Part shown: in pieces, positions 24,900 to 32,340 of the stretch
Layout: each line of letters opens with the position of its first letter
How positions within the stretch are numbered: position 1 is the stretch's first letter
Origin: Chryseobacterium oleae
Lineage (GTDB): Bacteria > Bacteroidota > Bacteroidia > Flavobacteriales > Weeksellaceae
NCBI RefSeq assembly: GCF_900115055.1
Contig: NZ_FOVD01000009.1
Location: forward strand, 1-64,000
Length of the DNA stretch: 64,000 nucleotides
Direction of reading: 5' to 3'
The notes under the pieces: model-generated
The model's input: the letters and a program-made list of their open reading frames with translations, nothing else
What the model was told of the DNA's origin: nothing
The model's database searches: none
Made by a program: the position numbers and the translations under genes

Positions 24900-26984
24900 C
24901 TGGAACTTAGCACATCCATAGAATACGTCAAAGGAATTGGTCCTGACAGAGCCAAACTCATCAAAAGTGTGTTGGGGCTCTCCACTGTAGATGACCTTCT
25001 GAGCTTCTACCCTATCCGCTATCTGGATAAGAGTAAGGTATTTAAAATTTCCCAGCTCGAGGAAAGCAGTATTGAAATACAGCTGAAAGGAAGAATTACG
25101 CAGGTACAGGAGGTTCAGACCGGAAAAACGAAAAGGCTTTCCGCGAAATTCAATGATGATACGGGAACAATGGATCTGGTTTGGTTCCAGTATTCAAAGT
25201 GGCTGAAAGAGCAGCTCCCGATCAACCGTGAAGTGTATATTTTCGGAAAAATCAATGTGTTCAACCGTCAGTTTTCCATGCCACATCCTGAAATAGAAGT
25301 GGAGGAAAAAAAAGAAGGTGACAACCGATTGAAACCCATATACCCAAGTTCCGAAAAGCTTACTAAAAGAGGCCTGAACCAAAGATTTTTTCAGGTTGTT
25401 TTAAGGAACATCTGCAAAGAGATTCCTAATCTGGTAGAAGAAAACTTTCCGGATTATCTGACAAAAGCATTTAAATTTTTATCAAGACAGCATACTTATT
25501 TAAATATCCATTTCCCAAAGGATATGGAGCATTATGAAAAGGCTGATAACAGGCTGAAATTTGAGGAATCCTTCTTTTTTCAGTTAGGATTTGCCTTGAA
25601 AAAGTTACATCACAAAAGCCATTCTCCCGGAAATCCGTTTCCGGTTATAGGTGATCACTTTAATAATTTCTACAATCATCATATTCCTTTTGATCTTACC
25701 AATGCCCAGAAAAGAGTTTTAAAGGAAATCCGTCTGGATATGAAAAGACCTATCCAGATGAACAGGCTTTTGCAGGGCGATGTAGGATCGGGAAAAACAA
25801 TGGTTGCCTTGCTTACCATGCTCATCGCGATGGACAATGGTTTTCAGAGCTGCATAATGGCTCCGACCGAAATTCTGGCCCAACAGCATTACAACGGCAT
25901 CAAAGATCTTTTGGAAGCGACGGATATCAACGTGCGTCTTCTGACCGGCTCCACCAAAACTTCGGAAAGAAAGATCATTCATGAAGAACTTGAAAACGGA
26001 ATTCTTTCTATATTGGTAGGAACGCATGCTGTATTGGAAGATAAAGTGAAATTCAAAAACCTGGGACTGGCCATCATTGATGAGCAGCACAGATTCGGTG
26101 TGGCACAAAGAGCGAAATTATGGGCTAAAAATAAAATTCCACCACATATTCTGGTGATGACGGCAACCCCTATTCCCAGAACGCTGGCCATGAGCTTTTA
26201 TTCTGATCTGGATGTCTCCGTAATCGATGAAATGCCGATAGGAAGAAAACCGATTATCACAGCCCACAGGCGTGAAAAAGACAGAGATTATGTGTATAAT
26301 TTCTGCCGGGATGAGATTAAAAAAGGAAGACAGGTCTATTTTGTATATCCATTGATCGAAGAATCTGAAACGCTGGATTATAAAAATCTGATGGAAGGTC
26401 TCGACCATATCATGACTGCGTTCTCCGACTACAATACTACGATGCTCCACGGAAAAATGAAACCTGCTGAAAAAGATGCCGCAATGAATTATTTCGCATC
26501 CGGAAAATCGGAAATTATGGTCGCTACGACCGTCATTGAAGTGGGTGTGAATGTTCCGAATGCTTCTGTAATGGTGATTGAAAGTTCAGAAAGATTCGGT
26601 CTTTCCCAGCTTCACCAGTTGCGCGGCCGCGTAGGAAGAGGCGCAGAACAGAGCTACTGTATCCTGATGACTTCCGATAAATTGTCTAAGGAGAGCAGAA
26701 CCCGTATCAAGACGATGACGGAAACCAATGATGGATTTAAAATTTCAGAGGTGGATATGCAGCTCAGAGGTCCCGGAGATATTCTGGGTACGCAGCAGAG
26801 CGGTGTTGTAGATTTCAAAAGACTGGATCTGGTGAATGATTCCGCGATTATTAAAACCACAAAAAATACGGTTGACAAAATTCTGGAAGCAGATCCGCAT
26901 CTGGCCAATCCGGACAATCTGATCATCAAAAACTACTACCTGAGATACTACAAAGGAAAAAATAAGTGGAGTAAAATTTCATAA
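24900..26984 (+). CDS. recG: ATP-dependent DNA helicase RecG
   Basis: Remodels stalled replication forks and branch-migrates Holliday junctions. The wedge/OB domain is N-terminal. The helicase motifs are LLQGDVGSGKTMVA (Walker A), DEQHRFG (motif II), MTATPIPRTLA, and ERFGLSQLHQLRGRVGRG (motif VI). The conserved start of flavobacterial RecG (SIEYVKGIGPDRAKLIKS) lies upstream of the first GTG at 24969. An in-frame TAA stands at 24888, and between them the only start-like codons are CTG (24900), ATA and ATT. With CTG the length is 694 aa, as expected. The start is therefore non-canonical or damaged. Automated calls beginning at 24969 lose 23 conserved residues. Confidence 0.88.
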   Translation: MELSTSIEYVKGIGPDRAKLIKSVLGLSTVDDLLSFYPIRYLDKSKVFKISQLEESSIEIQLKGRITQVQEVQTGKTKRLSAKFNDDTGTMDLVWFQYSKWLKEQLPINREVYIFGKINVFNRQFSMPHPEIEVEEKKEGDNRLKPIYPSSEKLTKRGLNQRFFQVVLRNICKEIPNLVEENFPDYLTKAFKFLSRQHTYLNIHFPKDMEHYEKADNRLKFEESFFFQLGFALKKLHHKSHSPGNPFPVIGDHFNNFYNHHIPFDLTNAQKRVLKEIRLDMKRPIQMNRLLQGDVGSGKTMVALLTMLIAMDNGFQSCIMAPTEILAQQHYNGIKDLLEATDINVRLLTGSTKTSERKIIHEELENGILSILVGTHAVLEDKVKFKNLGLAIIDEQHRFGVAQRAKLWAKNKIPPHILVMTATPIPRTLAMSFYSDLDVSVIDEMPIGRKPIITAHRREKDRDYVYNFCRDEIKKGRQVYFVYPLIEESETLDYKNLMEGLDHIMTAFSDYNTTMLHGKMKPAEKDAAMNYFASGKSEIMVATTVIEVGVNVPNASVMVIESSERFGLSQLHQLRGRVGRGAEQSYCILMTSDKLSKESRTRIKTMTETNDGFKISEVDMQLRGPGDILGTQQSGVVDFKRLDLVNDSAIIKTTKNTVDKILEADPHLANPDNLIIKNYYLRYYKGKNKWSKIS

Positions 26985-26989
26985 AAAAA

Positions 26990-27013
26990 CCGCGAAAAGA
27001 AATCTTTCCGCGG
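26990..27013 (+). terminator. Hairpin after recG (weak terminator)
   Basis: CCGCGAAAAGA (26990-27000) / TCTTTCCGCGG (27003-27013), one mismatch. It lacks a T run on the plus strand, so termination is uncertain. Confidence 0.4.
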
Positions 27014-27584
27014 CCCCCTTATAAAACTGTTATTTAGAAGAAATTACTTTTGGTCTGTTTAAAAAATTTATTTTAATAGCAAGAACTAATATCTTGTGAT
27101 TTGGTGTGAAAATATTTATATACTACTTGAATTTTTTCAGCTCAGACTATTAAAATAAATTAAAAAAACAAAATGAATTATTTTTCCAACTTGCTTATTA
27201 TAAAAACTAACTGTTCAGGTTGAAGGAAGTGGGAATGAAACGAATAAATACCCTTCAACTTTCTTAAGTTTTCATGATTGTACCGTTTTGTTTAAAGATC
27301 TTCTATGCTTTATAGTTGGAAATGAACATAATTCATTTTGTTAAAACTAACATTGTGATTTATATTTTTATTTCTAATGAAATAATCTATTCTCTACCAT
27401 CCACTGCTTTTTTATATAGCTAATTTGTGTTGCAATGTTTACTTGTACAAAGTTGCTGATATTGCCTGGATTTCTCCTTATATGATTTTAATTATTAGTT
27501 ATACAATTTTCACCTTTCTGTGAATAGTATGCTTTAAATACAAAGTCTTCATTCATAATTAAAAATCTTTAAAGTCTCTATTCA
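27014..27584. other. 570-bp AT-rich intergenic region without a recognisable gene
   Basis: It lies between the converging recG and receiver genes. Stops are frequent in all frames and the composition is AT-rich. I see no RNA gene, repeat or promoter of confidence. It may be a decayed gene or a long 3' untranslated region. Confidence 0.4.
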
Positions 27585-28031
27585 TCACACTTTCATAATG
27601 AAATTATCTTTATTGAGTCCTGATGTATGATACTGCCAGTTGATAGTAATAATTTCTGTAAGCGCTTTTTTAAGGCCTTCATAAGTTTCAGGTTTTTTCA
27701 TAAAAATATTTACGCCGTTTACAAAGACCTCCTCTATTTCAGCTTCTGAAATCTGATCAGCATAAACCGCAATAGTTATATTACTGAACTTGGGATCTTC
27801 CTTGATTTCTTCCAGACACTCCTGAAATTTTTTTCCCGGAATATCATATTTAATGAAAACTATTTCCGGAACAATAGCTCCGCAGCTGTTCAGATATTTC
27901 ATAAGATCCTCACCGTTTGAGAAACACTGGGACTTTACGCCTATCTTTAAACCTTTGAAAATATTTTTAAAGAATATTATATTGCCCTCGTCATCATCTG
28001 CTGCCAGTATATTTAAATATTCTTTATTCAT
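27585..28031 (-). CDS. Receiver-like (REC) protein lacking the phosphoacceptor aspartate
   Basis: 148 aa, a single REC fold. The N-terminal acidic pocket is present (AADDDEGN) and so is the conserved lysine (IFMKKPE). The phosphorylation site, normally hhFLDxxMPG, reads IVFIKYDIPG, with lysine in place of aspartate, and the switch Thr/Ser position is tyrosine (IAVYADQ). It is probably a phosphorylation-independent pseudo-receiver that works by protein contact. Its start overlaps the end of the AraC gene by 8 bp, so the two are translationally coupled. Confidence 0.8.
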   Translation of the reverse strand: MNKEYLNILAADDDEGNIIFFKNIFKGLKIGVKSQCFSNGEDLMKYLNSCGAIVPEIVFIKYDIPGKKFQECLEEIKEDPKFSNITIAVYADQISEAEIEEVFVNGVNIFMKKPETYEGLKKALTEIITINWQYHTSGLNKDNFIMKV

Positions 28032-28605
28032 ACAACATTGTAGAATTTATAGCCATGCTTTGAATCTTTCGTCTTTTGGTAATAATTTTCTGAAATTGAG
28101 ACGGTGTAATCCCGGTTGTATTTTTGAACTGGGTACTCAAATGCGCCACACTGGAATAATTCAGTTTATGGGCAATTTCCGTAAGACTTTGCTTCTTATT
28201 TAGGATCAGTTCCTTGGCATACTCGATTTTCTGCAGGATAATAAAGTTTTCTATAGATGTAAAAGCAACCTCTGAAAAAAGATTGGAAAGATATCCATAA
28301 CTGTGGTTCAGTTTCTCAGCAATATAAATAGAAGCTTTCACGGGAACTGCGTTTTCAGAAAAAACAAGCTCTACGATAGCATCCTTTATTTTCTGTACCA
28401 AAGCCGTCTTTTGGCTTTCAATAATCTCTATGCCGTAATCTTTAAGGTTCTTCTTAAAAAGATTATGCTGCTCCTGAGTAATGGGTTCATAGAACTCCAC
28501 TTCCCCAAAGTTCAGCAGGCGGTATTTCAGCCCGTGCTCTTTTAGTTTCTCATCCAACACTTTCTTACAGAGAGCGTTGAAATCAAATTTTACGTACATT
28601 TTCAT
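28024..28605 (-). CDS. AraC-family DNA-binding regulator
   Basis: 193 aa. The C-terminal two-HTH AraC domain spans about residues 95-180 (ASIYIAEKLNHSYGYLSNLFSEVAFTSIENFIILQKIEYAKELI, LTEIAHKLNYSSVAHLSTQFKNTTGITPSQFQKI). The N-terminal 90 residues are small, with no cupin. This resembles flavobacterial regulators paired with receiver proteins. Translation is coupled to the pseudo-receiver (27585) by overlapping ends. Target genes are unknown. Confidence 0.85.
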   Translation of the reverse strand: MKMYVKFDFNALCKKVLDEKLKEHGLKYRLLNFGEVEFYEPITQEQHNLFKKNLKDYGIEIIESQKTALVQKIKDAIVELVFSENAVPVKASIYIAEKLNHSYGYLSNLFSEVAFTSIENFIILQKIEYAKELILNKKQSLTEIAHKLNYSSVAHLSTQFKNTTGITPSQFQKIITKRRKIQSMAINSTMLYE

Positions 28606-28899
28606 CCTGGTATAAGTGTGTCAAATTTCGAAGTAAATATAATAATTTATTTCATTTAAAAGTGAAATAGGTCTGAATATTTTTAACATAATGTATAAAA
28701 ACAAAAAACTCCTGCATTATGAATACAGGAATTTAAACACTAAGGATGAAAAAAATATACTGATAAAAAGCTACTGTAGCTCAAAACCAAGCATATGAAT
28801 GTATTATTGAAAGTGATTTGGTTCTGATACAAAGATGAACCAAAAAGAAACATCACATGTTATAGAATTAAAATTAAATGTTACACAATTTTAAGTCAT

Positions 28900-29403
28900 T
28901 CAATTGTGAATTAAGAACTCCATAAGATAGTCGTCCATCACATATCCACGCCCTATATCAAAGACTCCATCATCGTAAACCGTATATCCCTGAGACTCAT
29001 AGAAGTTTCGGGCAGCATTGTTTTTATTCACATTCAGGATGATTCTTTTGTCTCCGTTTTCAGATACTTTACCGTTCAAAAACTGTAATGCGCCTTTTCC
29101 AAAACCTTTTCCTTTGCTTTCCGGAACCAGATAAATACGGTGAAGTTTTGTAGTCTCTTCTTCATAATGATGCTGGTATCCGATAAAGCCTTCATAAGAG
29201 CCGGTGCTTTCGTCCTGAATCATATAATAATGATAATCCGGATTCCGGAGATGGCTTCCGATTTCAGCTTCGGAATACATCTCTGAAAGCATATATTCCA
29301 TCTGTTCGTCTGAAAGAATGTCTGCATAAGCATTTTCCCAGGACCTTCTCGCCAGATCCTGAATAAGGGGAATGTCTTTTTCTGTTGCTTTTAGTAATTT
29401 CAT
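28900..29403 (-). CDS. GNAT-family N-acetyltransferase
   Basis: 167 aa from MKLLKATEKDIPLIQDLARRSW. Acetyl-CoA-binding motif A is in LHRIYLVPESKGKGFGKGALQFL (R/Q-x-x-G-x-G/A). The C-terminal NVNKNNAARNFYESQGYTVYDDG is motif B of GNAT enzymes. The substrate cannot be told. The frame extends to 29445 without a good start. Confidence 0.85.
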   Translation of the reverse strand: MKLLKATEKDIPLIQDLARRSWENAYADILSDEQMEYMLSEMYSEAEIGSHLRNPDYHYYMIQDESTGSYEGFIGYQHHYEEETTKLHRIYLVPESKGKGFGKGALQFLNGKVSENGDKRIILNVNKNNAARNFYESQGYTVYDDGVFDIGRGYVMDDYLMEFLIHN

Positions 29404-29462
29404 AATTTTTATGATTAAAAAAAGTGAAAAGCCGGAACTTTTCACCTGTTATTTTTTTACGT

Positions 29463-29562
29463 TAATGGTCAATTTTGCTTCGCAAGTGAATAGTCAATTT
29501 TTTAACCGTCATTTAAAAATTCACGATTGACAATTGACAATTCACATTTTCTCCATTCACAT
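29463..29562. repeat. Intergenic repeat, TTGCTTCGCAAGTGAA family, copy 1
   Basis: Contains the core AATTTTGCTTCGCAAGTGAA at 29471-29490 plus ATTGACAATTGACAATTCAC. The same core recurs at 43203 and (inverted) 43335 and 61048. Confidence 0.7.
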
Positions 29563-29565
29563 TTT

Positions 29566-30438
29566 TTAAATCTTTTCCATCTCAGCTTTGATCTTCGCAT
29601 ACAATCCTTCTGAAGCAGGAACTAATGGAAGTCTCAGATAGTTTTTAATGATTCCTTTTTCTGTAAGGATTACTTTAATTCCGCAAGGGTTTCCTTCTGC
29701 GAAAATCAATCTTGTGATGTCTACCAGTTTATTGTGGATTTCATAAGCTTCTTTCACTTTTCCTTCAAAGGCAAGCTGAACCATGGTAGAAAATTCCTTC
29801 GGATATCCCTGCCCGATTACGGAAATCACACCGTTTCCACCCGCTAAAGTAACAGGAAGTGTGTATTCATCATCACCGGAAACCAGTGAAAATCCTTCAG
29901 GCTTCTTTCTTAAGATATCGAAATACTGAAGAATGTTCGGTGCCGCTTCTTTGATCATGAATAAATTCGGGAATTCCTTTGCAAGACGGATGGTAGTATC
30001 TGCTTCAACATTCTGCCCTGTTCTGGACGGAACGTTGTAGATAATAATATTTTTACCGGTAGCAGCAAGCGCTTTATAATGCTGATAAAGTCCTTCCTGA
30101 TTAGGTTTGTTATAATATGGAGACACAGAAAGTACCGCATCAAATGCAGAAAGATCTGCATCTTCTATCTGTTTCTTTACTTCCAGAGTATTATTTCCGC
30201 CAATTCCTAAAACCAAAGGAAGACGTTTATTATTAACCTTAATGATATGCTCAATCACCTGTTTCTTCTCCTCTTCAGAAAGCGTTGCAGCTTCCGCTGT
30301 AGTTCCTAAAACAACTAAATAATTGGTTCCGTTTTCGATATTATACTCAACTAGTTTTGTTAAACTGTCGAAATCAACGGATAAATCTTCATTAAAGGGC
30401 GTTACCAACGCAACACCTACTCCTTTTAAAATGCTCAT
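29566..30438 (-). CDS. dapA: 4-hydroxy-tetrahydrodipicolinate synthase
   Basis: 290 aa. Condenses pyruvate with aspartate semialdehyde in lysine/meso-diaminopimelate biosynthesis. A TIM-barrel Schiff-base lysine is in LFMIKEAAPN, the catalytic tyrosine in IIYNVPSRTG, the threonine pair in LGTTAEAATL, and the arginine in PSRTG binds the substrate carboxylate. Its own promoter (30458-30465) is visible. A second member of the superfamily at 46999 is a catabolic deaminase, not DapA. Confidence 0.94.
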   Translation of the reverse strand: MSILKGVGVALVTPFNEDLSVDFDSLTKLVEYNIENGTNYLVVLGTTAEAATLSEEEKKQVIEHIIKVNNKRLPLVLGIGGNNTLEVKKQIEDADLSAFDAVLSVSPYYNKPNQEGLYQHYKALAATGKNIIIYNVPSRTGQNVEADTTIRLAKEFPNLFMIKEAAPNILQYFDILRKKPEGFSLVSGDDEYTLPVTLAGGNGVISVIGQGYPKEFSTMVQLAFEGKVKEAYEIHNKLVDITRLIFAEGNPCGIKVILTEKGIIKNYLRLPLVPASEGLYAKIKAEMEKI

Positions 30439-30457
30439 CTGTTAGAATTATTTTTGC

Positions 30458-30465
30458 CAAATTTA
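30458..30465 (-). promoter_or_regulatory. -7 element of dapA
   Basis: Minus-strand TAAATTTG, an exact TAnnTTTG match, 20 bases upstream of the ATG. Confidence 0.55.
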
Positions 30466-30519
30466 ATAATTTACGATAAGAATTTATAATAAATAATAAT
30501 GTTTTATTCTACATATAAT

Positions 30520-30630
30520 TATATTTGCATATACTAAAAGATATTATGGCATCGCGATGACCGAAGTTGTTGATCAAAGCACTATGGTACCGGCGATTAC
30601 ATACGACCTTTAAAAATAAATTTGCAACAT
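30520..30630 (+). promoter_or_regulatory. Promoter and structured leader of the nucleotidase-porZ-recO operon
   Basis: TATATTTG at 30520-30527 is a -7 element. A second, TAAATTTG at 30617-30624, lies only 6 bases before the ATG. The leader between them is locally richer in GC and carries two perfect palindromes, CATCGCGATG (30550-30559) and TTGATCAA (30570-30577). No known riboswitch class is recognised. Confidence 0.4.
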
Positions 30631-31389
30631 ATGAAAAATAAATTCTTGTTACTAGGAATTGCTCTGGCTTCCCTTACTGCCTGCAAGACAGCTTCTACGC
30701 TGCAGCTGGCGGAAGTAAAGACCCAGAAGAATATTTCTATTAATAATGAGCTGAAAAATGATGAGGAGTTTGTAAAAATTATCGAACCTTACAAGCAGAA
30801 ACTGGATAAAGAGATGAATCAGAAGATCTCCCACACCAGCATAGATCTTACCAAACAGGGCGATAACTCTAATCTGGGCAGTCTTTTAGCTGACTATACC
30901 TTCGAAGGTGCAGATGCCTGGACGAAAAAAAATCTTCAGAAAAATGTAGATGCCGCTCTGATCAACATCGGAGGAATCCGTACTACCATCGGGAAAGGAG
31001 ATATTTTCCTGAAAAACGTTTTTGAAGTAATGCCTTTTGAAAATGAAGTGATCATTGTAAAAATGAAAGGATCAGACCTTCAGGGCCTTTTTGATTATTA
31101 TGCAAAAACTCAGGTGAACAATCCTGTTTCCCATTTATACATTGAAACCAATAACGGACAGCTTACCAAATCTCTGATCAACGGAAAACCTGTAGATCCT
31201 TCCAGGGATTATTACATCGCGACTTCAGATTATCTGGCGCTGGGCGGTGACAACATGAAATTCTTTTCCAAAGGGGAATCTATTTCTACAGGAATCAGAC
31301 TGAGAGATCTTTTCATTGAGTATTTCAGGAAAAATTCTGAAGTGGTTCCGAATACAGATGTTCGTTTAAATTTTATCGGTAAGAAATAA
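30631..31389 (+). CDS. 5'-nucleotidase C-terminal domain lipoprotein
   Basis: 252 aa. Signal peptide and lipobox ASLTAC (Cys at residue 18). The body is the substrate-binding 5_nucleotid_C domain (NLGSLLADYTFEGADAW, ALINIGGIRTTIGKGDI with the N-x-GGIR nucleoside site, SDYLALGGDNMKFF). The catalytic metal domain is in the next gene, which starts on this gene's stop codon (TAATG). Together they make a normal UshA-type enzyme split over two polypeptides, here with the C-domain encoded first. Confidence 0.88.
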   Translation: MKNKFLLLGIALASLTACKTASTLQLAEVKTQKNISINNELKNDEEFVKIIEPYKQKLDKEMNQKISHTSIDLTKQGDNSNLGSLLADYTFEGADAWTKKNLQKNVDAALINIGGIRTTIGKGDIFLKNVFEVMPFENEVIIVKMKGSDLQGLFDYYAKTQVNNPVSHLYIETNNGQLTKSLINGKPVDPSRDYYIATSDYLALGGDNMKFFSKGESISTGIRLRDLFIEYFRKNSEVVPNTDVRLNFIGKK

Positions 31390-32339
31390 TGGATAGAAAA
31401 AGTTTTTTAAAAGTAATAGGCGGTGGATCTTTAGCAGCAGCTTTAGCTCCCAATATGATGATGGCAGAAGAATTGAAACTCAATCCTTTTACTTCTGCGA
31501 ATAAACTCACCATTCTTCATACCAACGACCAGCACAGCAGAATAGAACCTTTTGACGCCAGCTATACCCGAAATCCCAATCAGGGAGGATTTGCGAGAAG
31601 AGCAAGTCTGATCCAGCAGATCAGAAGTCAGGAAAGCAATGTGCTTCTTCTGGATTCCGGAGATATTTTTCAGGGAACACCTTATTTCAATTTCTTCGGC
31701 GGTGAACTGGAATTCAAACTGATGTCTATGATGAAATATGACGCTTCCACCATGGGAAATCATGATTTCGACAACAGCCTGGATGGTTTCTTAAAAGTAC
31801 TTCCTAATGCGAAGTTTCCATTTATCTGTTCAAACTATGATTTTAAGAATACAGTTCTGGACGGTAAAACTTCACCCTACAAGATTTTTAATAAAAACGG
31901 AATCAAAGTTGGCATTTTCGGAGTAGGTATCCAGCTGGATGGCCTTGTGGGCAAAAAGCAGTATGGCGAAACCGTATACTCAGACCCTGTAGAAGTGGCA
32001 CAACATTATTCCAACTTCCTTAAAAACGAACAAAAATGTGATCTTGTGATTTGCCTTTCACACATCGGCTATGATTATAAAGATGAACCTAATAAAATAA
32101 GCGACAAAGTTCTGGCTGCCAAAACAGAAAATATTGATATTATCTTAGGCGGACATACCCACACTTTCTTATCCGAACCACAATCTTTTACCAACAGACA
32201 GGGTAAAAACGTACTGGTGAATCAGGTAGGATGGGCCGGTCTTCTTCTGGGCAGAATAGATTTTTACTTTGACGCCAATAAAAACGTAAAGCATATTTCC
32301 TGGAATAACCAGGCGATAGACAGCAGTATAACCGTATAA
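31389..32339 (+). CDS. 5'-nucleotidase metallophosphoesterase domain protein
   Basis: 316 aa. The N-terminal hydrophobic signal MDRKSFLKVIGGGSLAAALAP is Tat-like but lacks a double arginine. Calcineurin-type metal ligands: TNDQHSR, LDSGD, GNHDFD, LSHIGYD and GGHTH. It supplies the dinuclear metal site that hydrolyses nucleotides in the periplasm, with substrate binding from the upstream lipoprotein. Translationally coupled upstream and one base from porZ downstream. Confidence 0.9.
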   Translation: MDRKSFLKVIGGGSLAAALAPNMMMAEELKLNPFTSANKLTILHTNDQHSRIEPFDASYTRNPNQGGFARRASLIQQIRSQESNVLLLDSGDIFQGTPYFNFFGGELEFKLMSMMKYDASTMGNHDFDNSLDGFLKVLPNAKFPFICSNYDFKNTVLDGKTSPYKIFNKNGIKVGIFGVGIQLDGLVGKKQYGETVYSDPVEVAQHYSNFLKNEQKCDLVICLSHIGYDYKDEPNKISDKVLAAKTENIDIILGGHTHTFLSEPQSFTNRQGKNVLVNQVGWAGLLLGRIDFYFDANKNVKHISWNNQAIDSSITV

Positions 32340-32340
32340 T

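Noticed and set aside
24969..26984. recG beginning at GTG 24969
   Set aside because: It would lose conserved N-terminal residues that are present in frame upstream.
30528..30630. Riboswitch before the nucleotidase operon
   Set aside because: It has palindromes but does not match any class I can recognise by eye. A covariance search is needed to claim one.
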